Below, piece after piece: positions 9,211 through 16,728 of a stretch of 64,000 nucleotides of DNA. This DNA comes from DASRJW01 sp964567755 (GTDB lineage: Bacteria > Krumholzibacteriota > Krumholzibacteriia > G020349025): the NCBI GenBank assembly GCA_964567755.1, contig CAZMNW010000005.1, positions 1 to 64,000 of the forward strand. Direction: 5' to 3'. The position numbers and the translations under genes were made by a program. The stretch's first letter is position 1. The number at the start of each line of letters is the position of its first letter. The notes beneath the pieces were generated by a model. It was given only the letters and a program-made list of their open reading frames with translations. It did no database searches and was not told the origin of the DNA.

Positions 9211-9340
9211 ATGCGTCCGGACCTTGATTCCCCGGACGCCATTCGTCCGGACGCTTCTCCAGGTAGCCATTGAAACGTCCGACCGTCCGGTCCGGGGTGC
9301 CCTATTAAGGGCACCCGGACGGTCGGACGGACGGCTACCA
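9211..9340. repeat. GTCCGGAC-rich inverted repeat cluster, candidate origin
   Basis: The stretch contains repeated GTCC/GGAC motifs: GCGTCCGGAC at 9213, GGACGC at 9234, the palindrome CGTCCGGACG at 9244-9253, and a large stem-loop. The stem pairs 9277-9290 with 9315-9328 (14 bp, perfect). An inner 9-bp stem (9295-9303 with 9308-9316) closes on the loop ATTA. GGTAGCC at 9262 and GGCTACC at 9333 extend the symmetry. It lies just past the stop of the replicative helicase gene. Neither side has a terminator T-run. It could be an iteron-like replication origin or a transfer site of the element. Confidence 0.45.
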
Positions 9341-9351
9341 TGTTTCCGAGG

Positions 9352-10872
9352 TCAACTGGTAGGACGAGGATCCGAGGTCACCACTTCGTACATAGGGTTT
9401 CTCGTCGGCCCGATCTGCCGAAGGCGCCCTTGTTCAACAAGCGCCCTCAGGTGATCAATCTGCGTGTTCTTGCTCTGGATCCCCGTTACCAGCATCACGT
9501 CGTGACGGCTCGCTCGACCCAACTGGACAACCGCTTGATAGGTCTTCTCCTGGTTCACGGCGCCCCCTCCGCTTGAGTTCCGTGGAGGATTGCCGGGGAC
9601 CAAGACACCAGATGGGCGGCGCTCAAGATATGTCGGAAGCGCCGCATGAGGACCAAATGTGACCTTGCCCTGGTGAAGCGCCAGCTTCTCAATGCCAGTT
9701 TCCTTGTCCGGTCCCAACTCCACCAGTCGAAGCTGCATCCGTGCAGCATCGGTCAGTTCTGTTCGACTGCGCGAGGCGTACATGTGCTGAAGACGACTGC
9801 GGCTTCTGCTAGCCCCCACAGCTGCCTGAGCTTCATGATGCAGGCCTAGAATGGCCAGGTCTGGGGTTCGGTCGAGGACTTGCTCGATCGCACCTATCAT
9901 GGGAACGACATCGTTGAACTCATCTCCACCGTGAAGACGTTGCAGCGAGTCGATGATCAGGACTTTGGCTCCTGTTGCTTTGATCCAACCAAGCAGGTTT
10001 GGGAATTCTTTAACGAGGTGCAATCGCCGCCGCTTCAGTTTGTCACGACTGACAACCGCGATATTTTTCAAGGCGGTTGTTCTGATACTAGGGGGGATTG
10101 TGTTACCACCCCAGAGCTCCCTTTCTTCGCAGAGGGCTGTGAACCGCAAGTCGAGATCCTCCCCGTCCATTTCGAGATTCAAGAAGGCTACGCGTACTTC
10201 CTTCGTCTCCATACCAAACCAGGGGTATCCCATCGCCAGACACAGAGCCAGATGGCAAGCGATGAATGTCTTGCCCGATCCCGCAGCCCCCACCAGGAGT
10301 CCAAAATCGTTTGGTCGGAGCAGTGCGTTCCCCAGATAGCAAGGCTTGTGCGGCGCTGTTTCGCATTGCTCGTGCAGAGCCCAAGCATCTCTTGAGATGT
10401 GGCGAAGATCAGCAGCATCTGTTTCCAGATTGTAGATATCTCGCTGCAGTTGGCCGAAAACCTCAGATCTGGACTTATCAGGTTCGAGGACTGCAGCGGC
10501 GGCCGTCTCGAGCAAGCCGTGTGCTTCTCGCTTGCGATATGACTCGATCAGCATCTCAACATGGTGTTCAAGGTGGGCTGATGTCGCGGCGGAGTCTAGT
10601 AGTTCATCGATGTATCCGTGGCCACCAATTCGATCTAGATCCCCGGTGCTTTTGAGCTCCTCAAGGAGTGAATGAGTTTCCACTGGGGAACCTCGCGCTT
10701 CAAGGATTTTGATGGCTCGAAACACGCCACGGGCCTTTGGGTCGAGAAAGTGTTCTGGCCTCAATGGTTGAACTCGCGATAGCACGTCCGGCCAGATCAG
10801 GATCACACCCAGCACCGTCTTCTGCAATTCGACCTGTGGTTGCTCTGAAGAGTCTCGCGTCAAGTTACCCAT
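9352..10872 (-). CDS. DnaB_N-AAA fusion replicative helicase
   Basis: This is a 506-residue protein from the ATG at 10872. Residues about 14-115 match the DnaB N-terminal domain (LGVILIWPDVL, LRPEHFLDP, GRIGGHGYIDEL-like order). They are followed by a RecA/AAA ATPase of the RepA/AAA_25 type with Walker A GAAGSGKT (195-202) and Walker B KVLIIDS (about 304-310). The C-terminus (about 430-500) looks like a small winged helix. The standard DnaB C-terminal helicase domain is replaced by the RepA-like core, a layout used by plasmid and phage replicative helicases or loaders. It should unwind or load at the element's origin, perhaps the repeat cluster immediately downstream. The frame remains open upstream to 11130, but that part crosses a terminator-like hairpin and looks non-coding. 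Confidence 0.75.
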   Translation of the reverse strand: MGNLTRDSSEQPQVELQKTVLGVILIWPDVLSRVQPLRPEHFLDPKARGVFRAIKILEARGSPVETHSLLEELKSTGDLDRIGGHGYIDELLDSAATSAHLEHHVEMLIESYRKREAHGLLETAAAAVLEPDKSRSEVFGQLQRDIYNLETDAADLRHISRDAWALHEQCETAPHKPCYLGNALLRPNDFGLLVGAAGSGKTFIACHLALCLAMGYPWFGMETKEVRVAFLNLEMDGEDLDLRFTALCEERELWGGNTIPPSIRTTALKNIAVVSRDKLKRRRLHLVKEFPNLLGWIKATGAKVLIIDSLQRLHGGDEFNDVVPMIGAIEQVLDRTPDLAILGLHHEAQAAVGASRSRSRLQHMYASRSRTELTDAARMQLRLVELGPDKETGIEKLALHQGKVTFGPHAALPTYLERRPSGVLVPGNPPRNSSGGGAVNQEKTYQAVVQLGRASRHDVMLVTGIQSKNTQIDHLRALVEQGRLRQIGPTRNPMYEVVTSDPRPTS

Positions 10873-10902
10873 ACGGCCTGCCCTTGGACTGGGTGCCAAG
10901 AG

Positions 10903-10944
10903 AAAACCCCCGAGAGCGAGCCCGGCAGGAGGTGCTCTCGGGGG
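10903..10944 (-). terminator. Terminator-like hairpin ahead of the helicase gene
   Basis: An 11-bp perfect stem (10907-10917 with 10934-10944, arm CCCCCGAGAGC) is followed on the minus strand by TTTT. It lies about 30 bases upstream of the helicase start. It could end an upstream minus-strand transcript or act as an attenuator of the helicase mRNA. Confidence 0.6.
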
Positions 10945-11171
10945 CGGCTCGACACCTCTACTTAGGGCGTCGATACCTGGATCACGCGTACCTGCCGGGC
11001 TGCGGTTCCCCATTTCGTCTGCCCGAACAGGCGCTACAAGAAGCGTGGCATCGCTACAAAGGGAGTGGCATCGTCGAATGAACCCCCGGCAAATCCGATG
11101 GTCTTCAGAGGTTTCAGGGAACCTCAGCAAGAAGTTGTAGGGGGTCGTAAGGGTGGTTTACCATCAACGCT

Positions 11172-12920
11172 ATGGCTCGGCAGGCCCTCATCATTCCTGG
11201 TTCGGAATCGTGGACTCAGGACCAGCAAGACCGCGTTACCCGGCTCATGCAACGAGTTGATACGGAGTACGCGCCCCTGGGACCACGCTTCCGGCGTGAC
11301 GTTGCGGATCAGTTAGGTGCTGCTTTGACGGTCCACTCAGGTGAGATCGACGATATCGTTTCAGTGTATGAATCGACAGACTTGTCGCTTTTGCTTCCCC
11401 GTCTGTTGGCTTACTCAGACCTGCGGGCGTACCACTCATTTCAATCAACTGCAGATTTTGCCGATGAGACCAGTCGGGTTTTGACAAAGAACAAGGCAGT
11501 GCTACTCGATTACGGCATGCTCCCGAGAACCGGTGATCCGACAGCGGCGATGAGCATTTACTTGCTTTACCCACTCGCAGGGAATCCATTTAAGGATTTC
11601 TATGAGCTGAGCGACGAAGACAGCGTCTGCCTTCGAGAAATCTTGAGTGACGATGAGATCTCACGGCTCAAAGCAGCTCGGCAGGATGTTCTCGACTTCA
11701 AGATAGAGATGCTGTGTGCCATTTCGCGCGCATTCAGAGTTCTTCAGCCGTCAGGTTTGCTTCAGCAGGTGACCCGCGAATTAGAGGAGCGTTTTGCGGC
11801 TGATGATGTCGCCTTCCTGGCAAAGATGGATCATGTATACAGCTGTGGCAAAGGATGCAGCTGCCCGGAGCAAGAGCGGTGGAACTTTGATGTACCAGAG
11901 GAGATTTGTTGTGGTGGCTTGACGCAGATCCTCCGTTACGTTTCCGAAACACTGACCTTTCTGGTTAACGGGAGAATCGTTGAACTTGGAATGAAGGATC
12001 TGCAGAAGATCGCAGATTCCCATTCGCTTGCAAACTGGAGAGTGGTGCTAGCTGAAACACCGTCTACCATCGACGCGACGTATTACCGGGCCAAGACGAA
12101 ACCATGGGGCGCTGAGCTAGATGCTTGTTTGGATGCGCACTGGATGCGGTGTCGGCAGTCGCGCATGAATGCCGGCAAGCTATTTCTTCAAGGAGTCAGA
12201 GAGTTTGTGGAGTCAAACTATGAAATCCGTTCGACGCTTAAGATACTGGATGACGAGATCGAGTATCGATTGTTAGCGCGGCCCGCAGTCGCGCCAGATG
12301 CTGCCAAGCAGCCCGCATCTCGTCAAGCCGAAACAGAGGTTAACGTTTTTCGAAGGGGAAGGGACTTCTGGACCATTTCGTTCGCTGGCAAGACCACGCA
12401 GATGAAGGCACAAACTGGATATGCGTTTATTGCTGAACTTTTGCGCAGACCTGGTGAGGCGATTTCGGTGGAAGAGCTTGATCGGCTCGTTAAGAAAGCG
12501 CCTCTCGTGCATCGGGGCACTCGGCAGAATGGCCATCGAGCCAAGCCTGCTTCTCCGGACCGCGGGTCTCCTGTAGCAGATCCTAAAACGAAAGCCCAGG
12601 TTCTCGACAGGATGAGAACTCTGCGGAAAGAGCTTGATGAAGCGACGGTAAATGGTGTCGCGAGCGAAGGGGCTAAGTCAGAACTAGAAAGACTCGAAAA
12701 GTACATACGCAGCAGTGAAGGTTTAGGTGGACACAGCCGCTCCTTGACTACAAGTGAGCCAGAGAGAGCCCGTAAGAGAGTCTGCAATGCCATTGATAGG
12801 GCAATAGACAGTCTAGGGGCGGATGATCACCAGGCACTGTGGTTGCACTTGAAGAACTCTCTCGATCTCGGAAGGGAATGCACATATCGTCCAGAAAAAA
12901 CACCTCGTTGGGACTTCTAG
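11172..12920 (+). CDS. Orphan 582-residue protein with regulator-type C-terminal domain
   Basis: I do not recognise the first 385 residues. They are mainly helical and contain a cysteine cluster (CGKGCSC at 225-231, then CC at 246-247) that could bind metal. Residues about 388-578 resemble a C-terminal module found at the end of some large bacterial signalling ATPases and transcriptional regulators. That module runs F-R-R-G-R-D-F-W-T-I, GKTTQMK, FIAELLRRPGEAISVEEL, a charged helix region, SEPERARKRVCNAIDRAI, and LGRECTYRP. The module normally follows an ATPase or TPR body, which is absent here. Base composition is visibly less GC-rich than the surrounding genes, consistent with transfer. It is divergent from the helicase gene. 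It may be an element-specific regulator; function unknown. Confidence 0.7.
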   Translation: MARQALIIPGSESWTQDQQDRVTRLMQRVDTEYAPLGPRFRRDVADQLGAALTVHSGEIDDIVSVYESTDLSLLLPRLLAYSDLRAYHSFQSTADFADETSRVLTKNKAVLLDYGMLPRTGDPTAAMSIYLLYPLAGNPFKDFYELSDEDSVCLREILSDDEISRLKAARQDVLDFKIEMLCAISRAFRVLQPSGLLQQVTRELEERFAADDVAFLAKMDHVYSCGKGCSCPEQERWNFDVPEEICCGGLTQILRYVSETLTFLVNGRIVELGMKDLQKIADSHSLANWRVVLAETPSTIDATYYRAKTKPWGAELDACLDAHWMRCRQSRMNAGKLFLQGVREFVESNYEIRSTLKILDDEIEYRLLARPAVAPDAAKQPASRQAETEVNVFRRGRDFWTISFAGKTTQMKAQTGYAFIAELLRRPGEAISVEELDRLVKKAPLVHRGTRQNGHRAKPASPDRGSPVADPKTKAQVLDRMRTLRKELDEATVNGVASEGAKSELERLEKYIRSSEGLGGHSRSLTTSEPERARKRVCNAIDRAIDSLGADDHQALWLHLKNSLDLGRECTYRPEKTPRWDF

Positions 12921-13031
12921 TCAGTTGGTACGTGGAATGTGGTGTCGCTACGGCCCATGTAGCGCCATTGGAGTAGGGAGCTGAACCGTACCGTCCGTGG
13001 CGACGGCGGATTCCGAGGCCTCCGATGGGGT

Positions 13032-13250
13032 GTGAACATGGACCGGGACCTTGAACGCGGGGAAGGCTCTCATCGACATCCGCCCCGCCTATGGACACCA
13101 CGTGACCTGGCATCCTACCTCGGCCTCCATGAGAAGACAATCTACAAGATGGCCGCAGAGGGGCGTCTACCTTGCATACGGGTCGGTCGCGTTCTACGCT
13201 TCTCCTGCGATGACATCCTTCGGTGGGTCTCGGCCAGGAAGGAAGGCTGA
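13032..13250 (+). CDS. Excisionase-family helix-turn-helix protein
   Basis: This 72-residue protein starts at GTG (13032), or at ATG 13038. Residues about 20-68 form a MerR-like/HTH_17 excisionase domain: LWTPRDLASYLGLHEKTIYK, GRLPCIRVGRVLRF, DDILRWV. Such proteins bind DNA at element ends and steer the partner integrase towards excision, or act as small regulators. The stop codon is one base before the integrase ATG (TGAGATG), so the two are almost certainly co-translated. Confidence 0.85.
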   Translation: MNMDRDLERGEGSHRHPPRLWTPRDLASYLGLHEKTIYKMAAEGRLPCIRVGRVLRFSCDDILRWVSARKEG

Positions 13251-13251
13251 G

Positions 13252-14229
13252 ATGCCGAGGCTACCGAAGGGGATGTACCAGAAGGGAAAGGCGTATTACA
13301 CGCGCAAGTGGGAAGGCGGACGCGACCGGTGGATCACTCTGGGAACCGACTACGAGGAGGCTTGCCGAGAGCTCCGGGAATTCAGGTCCGGCGGAAGGCG
13401 GCTACCGAATCAGTCGACGGTCTCCGTAGTGGCGGCCAGGTGGCTCGAGATGTACGTGGCTACCGCGCGACCCGCGTCCGGCCACAAAGCTGTCCAGAGG
13501 GTTCGAGATTACTTGGCTCCGTACTTGGGCATTAAGCCGGTCGAGCGGGTCACCAAGGACGACCTGCGCGGCTATCGGATCTGGTTGGATGGCAGGGGGA
13601 TCTCACCACAGACGGTGGTGCACGTCCTCTCCGACGCCCGCTGCCTTTTCCGCTGGGCCGAGGAATCGGGATACGTCGACAGGTCTCCATTCCCGCGGCG
13701 ATTGATGCCCAAGATCCAGGAGAGGCCACCGGACAGGCTTGCAGACGAAGACGTCGCGGTGCTGCAGAGCCTCACCGAACCATGCGGGTTCGTGATCCGG
13801 TTCGGTCTCGCCACGGGGCTGCGTTGGGGTGAGATGGTGCGTGCGAAGGCCGATCACGTGGAGAACGAGATGCTGGTCGTTAGCCAGACGAAGAGCCGCA
13901 AGGTGCGTCGCGTTCCCCTGCCGCCGGAGTTTCAGCGGGAACTCAGACTGCGGGTCGGAAAGTTGGTGCCTTTCGTGGATTCTTCGTCGTTCAACCTGAA
14001 GGTGCGCCGGTTGAGCAGCGTCGCAGACTTCCACGTGCATCGCTTGCGGCACACGTACGCGTGTAATTGGCTCGAGCGTGGAGGGTCGCTTGCTGCTCTG
14101 CAGCAGATTCTTGGTCACGCTTCGATCGTCACCACGCAACGCTACGCGCGGCTTCTCGACGCCCACGTGAAGGCAGAAGCCGCGACGTTGTGGGGACGAT
14201 TTGTAGAAGATTCCGAGAAGGCAATTTGA
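13252..14229 (+). CDS. Tyrosine integrase
   Basis: This is a 325-residue full-length phage-type integrase. An Arm-binding-like N-terminus (about 1-50) is followed by a SAM-like core-binding domain (about 55-150) and a catalytic domain (about 160-315). Active-site residues are Arg191 (TGLRWGEM), Lys214 (QTKSRKV), His263-x-x-Arg266 (HRLRH), His289 (LGHAS) and Tyr298 (QRYARL). The start at 13252 is chosen because it directly follows the excisionase stop. Its position at the right side of the mobile region suggests it catalyses integration and excision of the element. No tRNA or obvious attachment site was found just downstream. Confidence 0.9.
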   Translation: MPRLPKGMYQKGKAYYTRKWEGGRDRWITLGTDYEEACRELREFRSGGRRLPNQSTVSVVAARWLEMYVATARPASGHKAVQRVRDYLAPYLGIKPVERVTKDDLRGYRIWLDGRGISPQTVVHVLSDARCLFRWAEESGYVDRSPFPRRLMPKIQERPPDRLADEDVAVLQSLTEPCGFVIRFGLATGLRWGEMVRAKADHVENEMLVVSQTKSRKVRRVPLPPEFQRELRLRVGKLVPFVDSSSFNLKVRRLSSVADFHVHRLRHTYACNWLERGGSLAALQQILGHASIVTTQRYARLLDAHVKAEAATLWGRFVEDSEKAI

Positions 14230-14624
14230 GAAGTGTTTGATTCTCAATCGCTTACGGGATCTGAAACCGGGTCCAACTGACTCCGAAGGCTGAATTCACC
14301 ATCAGATGGCCCCACGTCGCCGACGCCGCGTCGCCCCCGCACATTCACCGTCGGGGTCCAACGCTCCGAAGCTGAGCGGATCGCGGTACAAGTGGCCGCA
14401 GGAGTTCGACGCCGTCCCTCTGTAAATCTACTGACTCGATCGGAGCGCACGACAGACTCCGACGACGATGTGCTATTTGAAGTCTCCTCGCGTTCTCTCA
14501 GAGTGTGCCAGTCATTTGGGGTCGGCTCGACTAGTGCTCGGTGCACCACGTCATGTGTGGGTACGTTTTCATTTGAATCGACCCGTGGCTGGCTGTAACG
14601 GCACAAGAAGCAAGGAGCAAGACG
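14230..14624. other. Intergenic region right of the integrase
   Basis: No gene, tRNA or clear terminator is seen in these 395 bases. If the integrase uses a site next to its own gene, as is common, the right attachment site would lie here. No direct repeat of it was found by eye at the left side. The promoter of the following lipoprotein gene must lie near the end. Confidence 0.4.
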
Positions 14625-15470
14625 ATGAAAGAGCGACGCGAGAACCTTTGGTTCTTCCTCCTCGTAGCCATGATGGTCGCAGCCTTCCCAGGCTGCATGG
14701 ACCCCACGGTGGACCGCCCCACGTCCGAAGACACCCAGGAAAGCAGCGGCCAGGAGCCGACAGCTCTCACTGCGCCCTTGGAAGAGATCCAATCAGCGCG
14801 TCCGTTGTCCGACTTCCTCGACGCTCAGGGGTCGACGAACATCTTCGTTCCCCCCGTGCCCGATTTCATCGGATGGAGCAACAATCCCCCGGAACTGTGT
14901 GCCTCGATCGACTACGCGGGCCTCGAAGCCAAATGGCTCCTGGACAATTTCGGGATCGATCTTGGAACGCAGATCAGCGGCACCGTGACCGAGCACGCGT
15001 TGAGCGACGGGCGAGCCGAAGTCACGGTGAACGTCAGCGTCCGCAACTCACTCTTCTGGGTCGTCTCGTGTCTGAGCACTGGGAATCCGTTCACTCTGAA
15101 TCCACCACTGTTCGGCTACCGGGCCCAGGAAATCGCCGCCGACCCTGTGAACAAGAAGCCTACACTTGGAAACTGTGAGTTCCAGGTGGTGTTCAAGAAT
15201 ACGGCGCCCGGCGCGCCCCTCCCGGACCTGCTCTATCTGGACGGCTCCCAGGGGCAGGAGCTCGTAGCGCTCTCCGTGCACGGCAGGGGCACCGGTGCCC
15301 TGCGGGCAACCTTCGGCGTTCCCGAGGGCACCCGCGGTGGCTGCAACGTGGTCCAAAACGGAACATTGTTCAGAACTTCGTTCGGCGGCGCCACGGGGGA
15401 CGGTTTCCCTGTGGAGATTGTCGACCTCCAAGTCTTGGGTCGGAGCGGCCGCGGTCACGCGGGTCCCTGA
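14625..15470 (+). CDS. Predicted lipoprotein of unknown function
   Basis: This 281-residue protein has a lipoprotein signal. A charged N-terminus is followed by a hydrophobic stretch (LWFFLLVAMMVAAF) and the lipobox FPGC with Cys24. The rest is Thr/Ser/Gly-rich with strand-like segments and a few cysteines (92, 149, 181 and about 255 by estimate), giving the look of an exported beta-rich protein. A GAGCAAGACG stretch just before the ATG may serve as a weak ribosome-binding site. No family was recognised. It is monocistronic: a strong terminator follows and the next gene runs the other way. Confidence 0.75.
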   Translation: MKERRENLWFFLLVAMMVAAFPGCMDPTVDRPTSEDTQESSGQEPTALTAPLEEIQSARPLSDFLDAQGSTNIFVPPVPDFIGWSNNPPELCASIDYAGLEAKWLLDNFGIDLGTQISGTVTEHALSDGRAEVTVNVSVRNSLFWVVSCLSTGNPFTLNPPLFGYRAQEIAADPVNKKPTLGNCEFQVVFKNTAPGAPLPDLLYLDGSQGQELVALSVHGRGTGALRATFGVPEGTRGGCNVVQNGTLFRTSFGGATGDGFPVEIVDLQVLGRSGRGHAGP

Positions 15471-15500
15471 GGGGACAAGTTCGAAACTCTCGAGACTCAG

Positions 15501-15536
15501 AACCTCCCCGCCGCGATCGCGCGCGGGGAGGTTTTT
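15501..15536 (+). terminator. Rho-independent terminator
   Basis: A GC-rich stem pairs AACCTCCCCGC (15501-15511) with its complement ending at 15533. It is followed by TTTTT on the plus strand, about 30 bases after the lipoprotein stop. Confidence 0.9.
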
Positions 15537-15699
15537 GGGCGACCGTGCAGGGTGCATGGTGCTTGCCGTCCCCTGGTGCCCGAGCGGACGAGGAAGCTGA
15601 ACCGGGGCGCCACAGTCGATCGCGGGACGCGTCGATCCACGCGGTCCCCAGTTCTGCGGCGAGAGCGAGAAGAACGCCGATCACAGGAACGGCGAGATC

Positions 15700-16728
15700 T
15701 CATGATGAGATCCTCTTCGATTCTCGTGGGCTGTCTTCGTATTCGAACTGGGCGAGGATGCGCTCGGCGCCGTCAGCGTCGGTGTCGAAATAGCGGGCTG
15801 TGTCCTCGAGATCGATGCGACCCGACCCGAAGGCGCTCGCGACCAGGCGCACGAAACGATCCGGCAACAACATCTGGCCAGCGAAGACTTCGCGCGGTGG
15901 AGTGCGCACGATCTTGGCAACCTCGGCATTCGTTTCGAGGAGTCGTCGTAGACCAGCCGGGTCGATCCAGCCGAGCTCCAACAATCTCCACAGGATGATC
16001 TCCCCATCGAGATCGAAGTAAACACGCAGGTGCTGGAGAAACTCAGCCGACACGACCAGCTCGGGCCGTGGTGGGCCGAATTTCGCGGCGCGGTGCGGGG
16101 CCGACGTCACCTCCCGTTGGCCGACCAGAGCGCTACGGTAAAGCTCCATGTCCGATCTGGGCATGAGAAAGGCGAGCGCTGTCGCATGCGCGCGCGCCTC
16201 GAGAGGGTCCTCGGATGCCGCGGCGCTCGGCAGGCTGCAAATCGTCGTGATGTAGGGGTCGAAGTCGGCGAGGAAGTGCGCGTACTGATGTGCGAGGGCG
16301 TAGAGCGTCTCCGATTCACTCATTCCGGCGTGCAACAAGATGCACGGTCCCAAATGGGAGTCGAAGAAAAATCCACCCGCATACTCGGGCGCCGGGAAAA
16401 GACGGGGCGCGACCTTGATGCCTTGCGCTTCGATCAGGCGCTGCAGTTCGAGAACGGGGCCCGCGGGCAGCTCGAGTCGCGCGCGTTCGGCCTCTGCCAG
16501 CGCCTCGCCCTGGGCAATCGGGTCTCCCCCCGCGGCCAGATCGACGGCGAGTGAGGCCGGCGAATAATGAACCTCCACACCGCCGAGGACGAGCTTTTCG
16601 ATCCGTGCGTAACGCTCGACGAAATGCAACGTGTCGTCTAAGAATTGTTGCGACAAGCTCGGCTGCGTTTGCGACCGGCAACGATCACCATTGCGCAGCC
16701 TTGCGCTCCATGCGTCGTTGCCGATCAC
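15700..16728 (-). CDS. ImmA/IrrE-like protein with HQxxH variant site
   Basis: This is a 342-residue protein if it starts at the GTG that overlaps the pyrFE stop by four bases. Its centre matches the ImmA/IrrE (DUF955) metallopeptidase fold: VLELQRLIEAQGIKV, GGFFFD, CILLHAGM, then the zinc helix. The normal HExxH is H-Q-Y-A-H here (His147, Gln148, His151). The general-base Glu is replaced by Gln, followed by FLADFDPY, and a downstream DPLEARAHATALAFLMP segment matches the third-ligand helix. Family members cleave repressors or regulators; without the Glu this copy may bind metal yet not cleave. The C-terminal 150 residues probably form winged-helix regulatory parts. Tight coupling to pyrFE is unusual. 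Confidence 0.75.
   Translation of the reverse strand: MIGNDAWSARLRNGDRCRSQTQPSLSQQFLDDTLHFVERYARIEKLVLGGVEVHYSPASLAVDLAAGGDPIAQGEALAEAERARLELPAGPVLELQRLIEAQGIKVAPRLFPAPEYAGGFFFDSHLGPCILLHAGMSESETLYALAHQYAHFLADFDPYITTICSLPSAAASEDPLEARAHATALAFLMPRSDMELYRSALVGQREVTSAPHRAAKFGPPRPELVVSAEFLQHLRVYFDLDGEIILWRLLELGWIDPAGLRRLLETNAEVAKIVRTPPREVFAGQMLLPDRFVRLVASAFGSGRIDLEDTARYFDTDADGAERILAQFEYEDSPRESKRISS

Noticed and set aside
10945..11130. N-terminal extension of the helicase to 11130
   Set aside because: It would read through a perfect terminator hairpin and gives no DnaB_N similarity; the ATG at 10872 fits the domain start.
14230..14300. A tRNA or tmRNA next to the integrase
   Set aside because: No cloverleaf pattern or T-loop GTTCGA was found in the flank.
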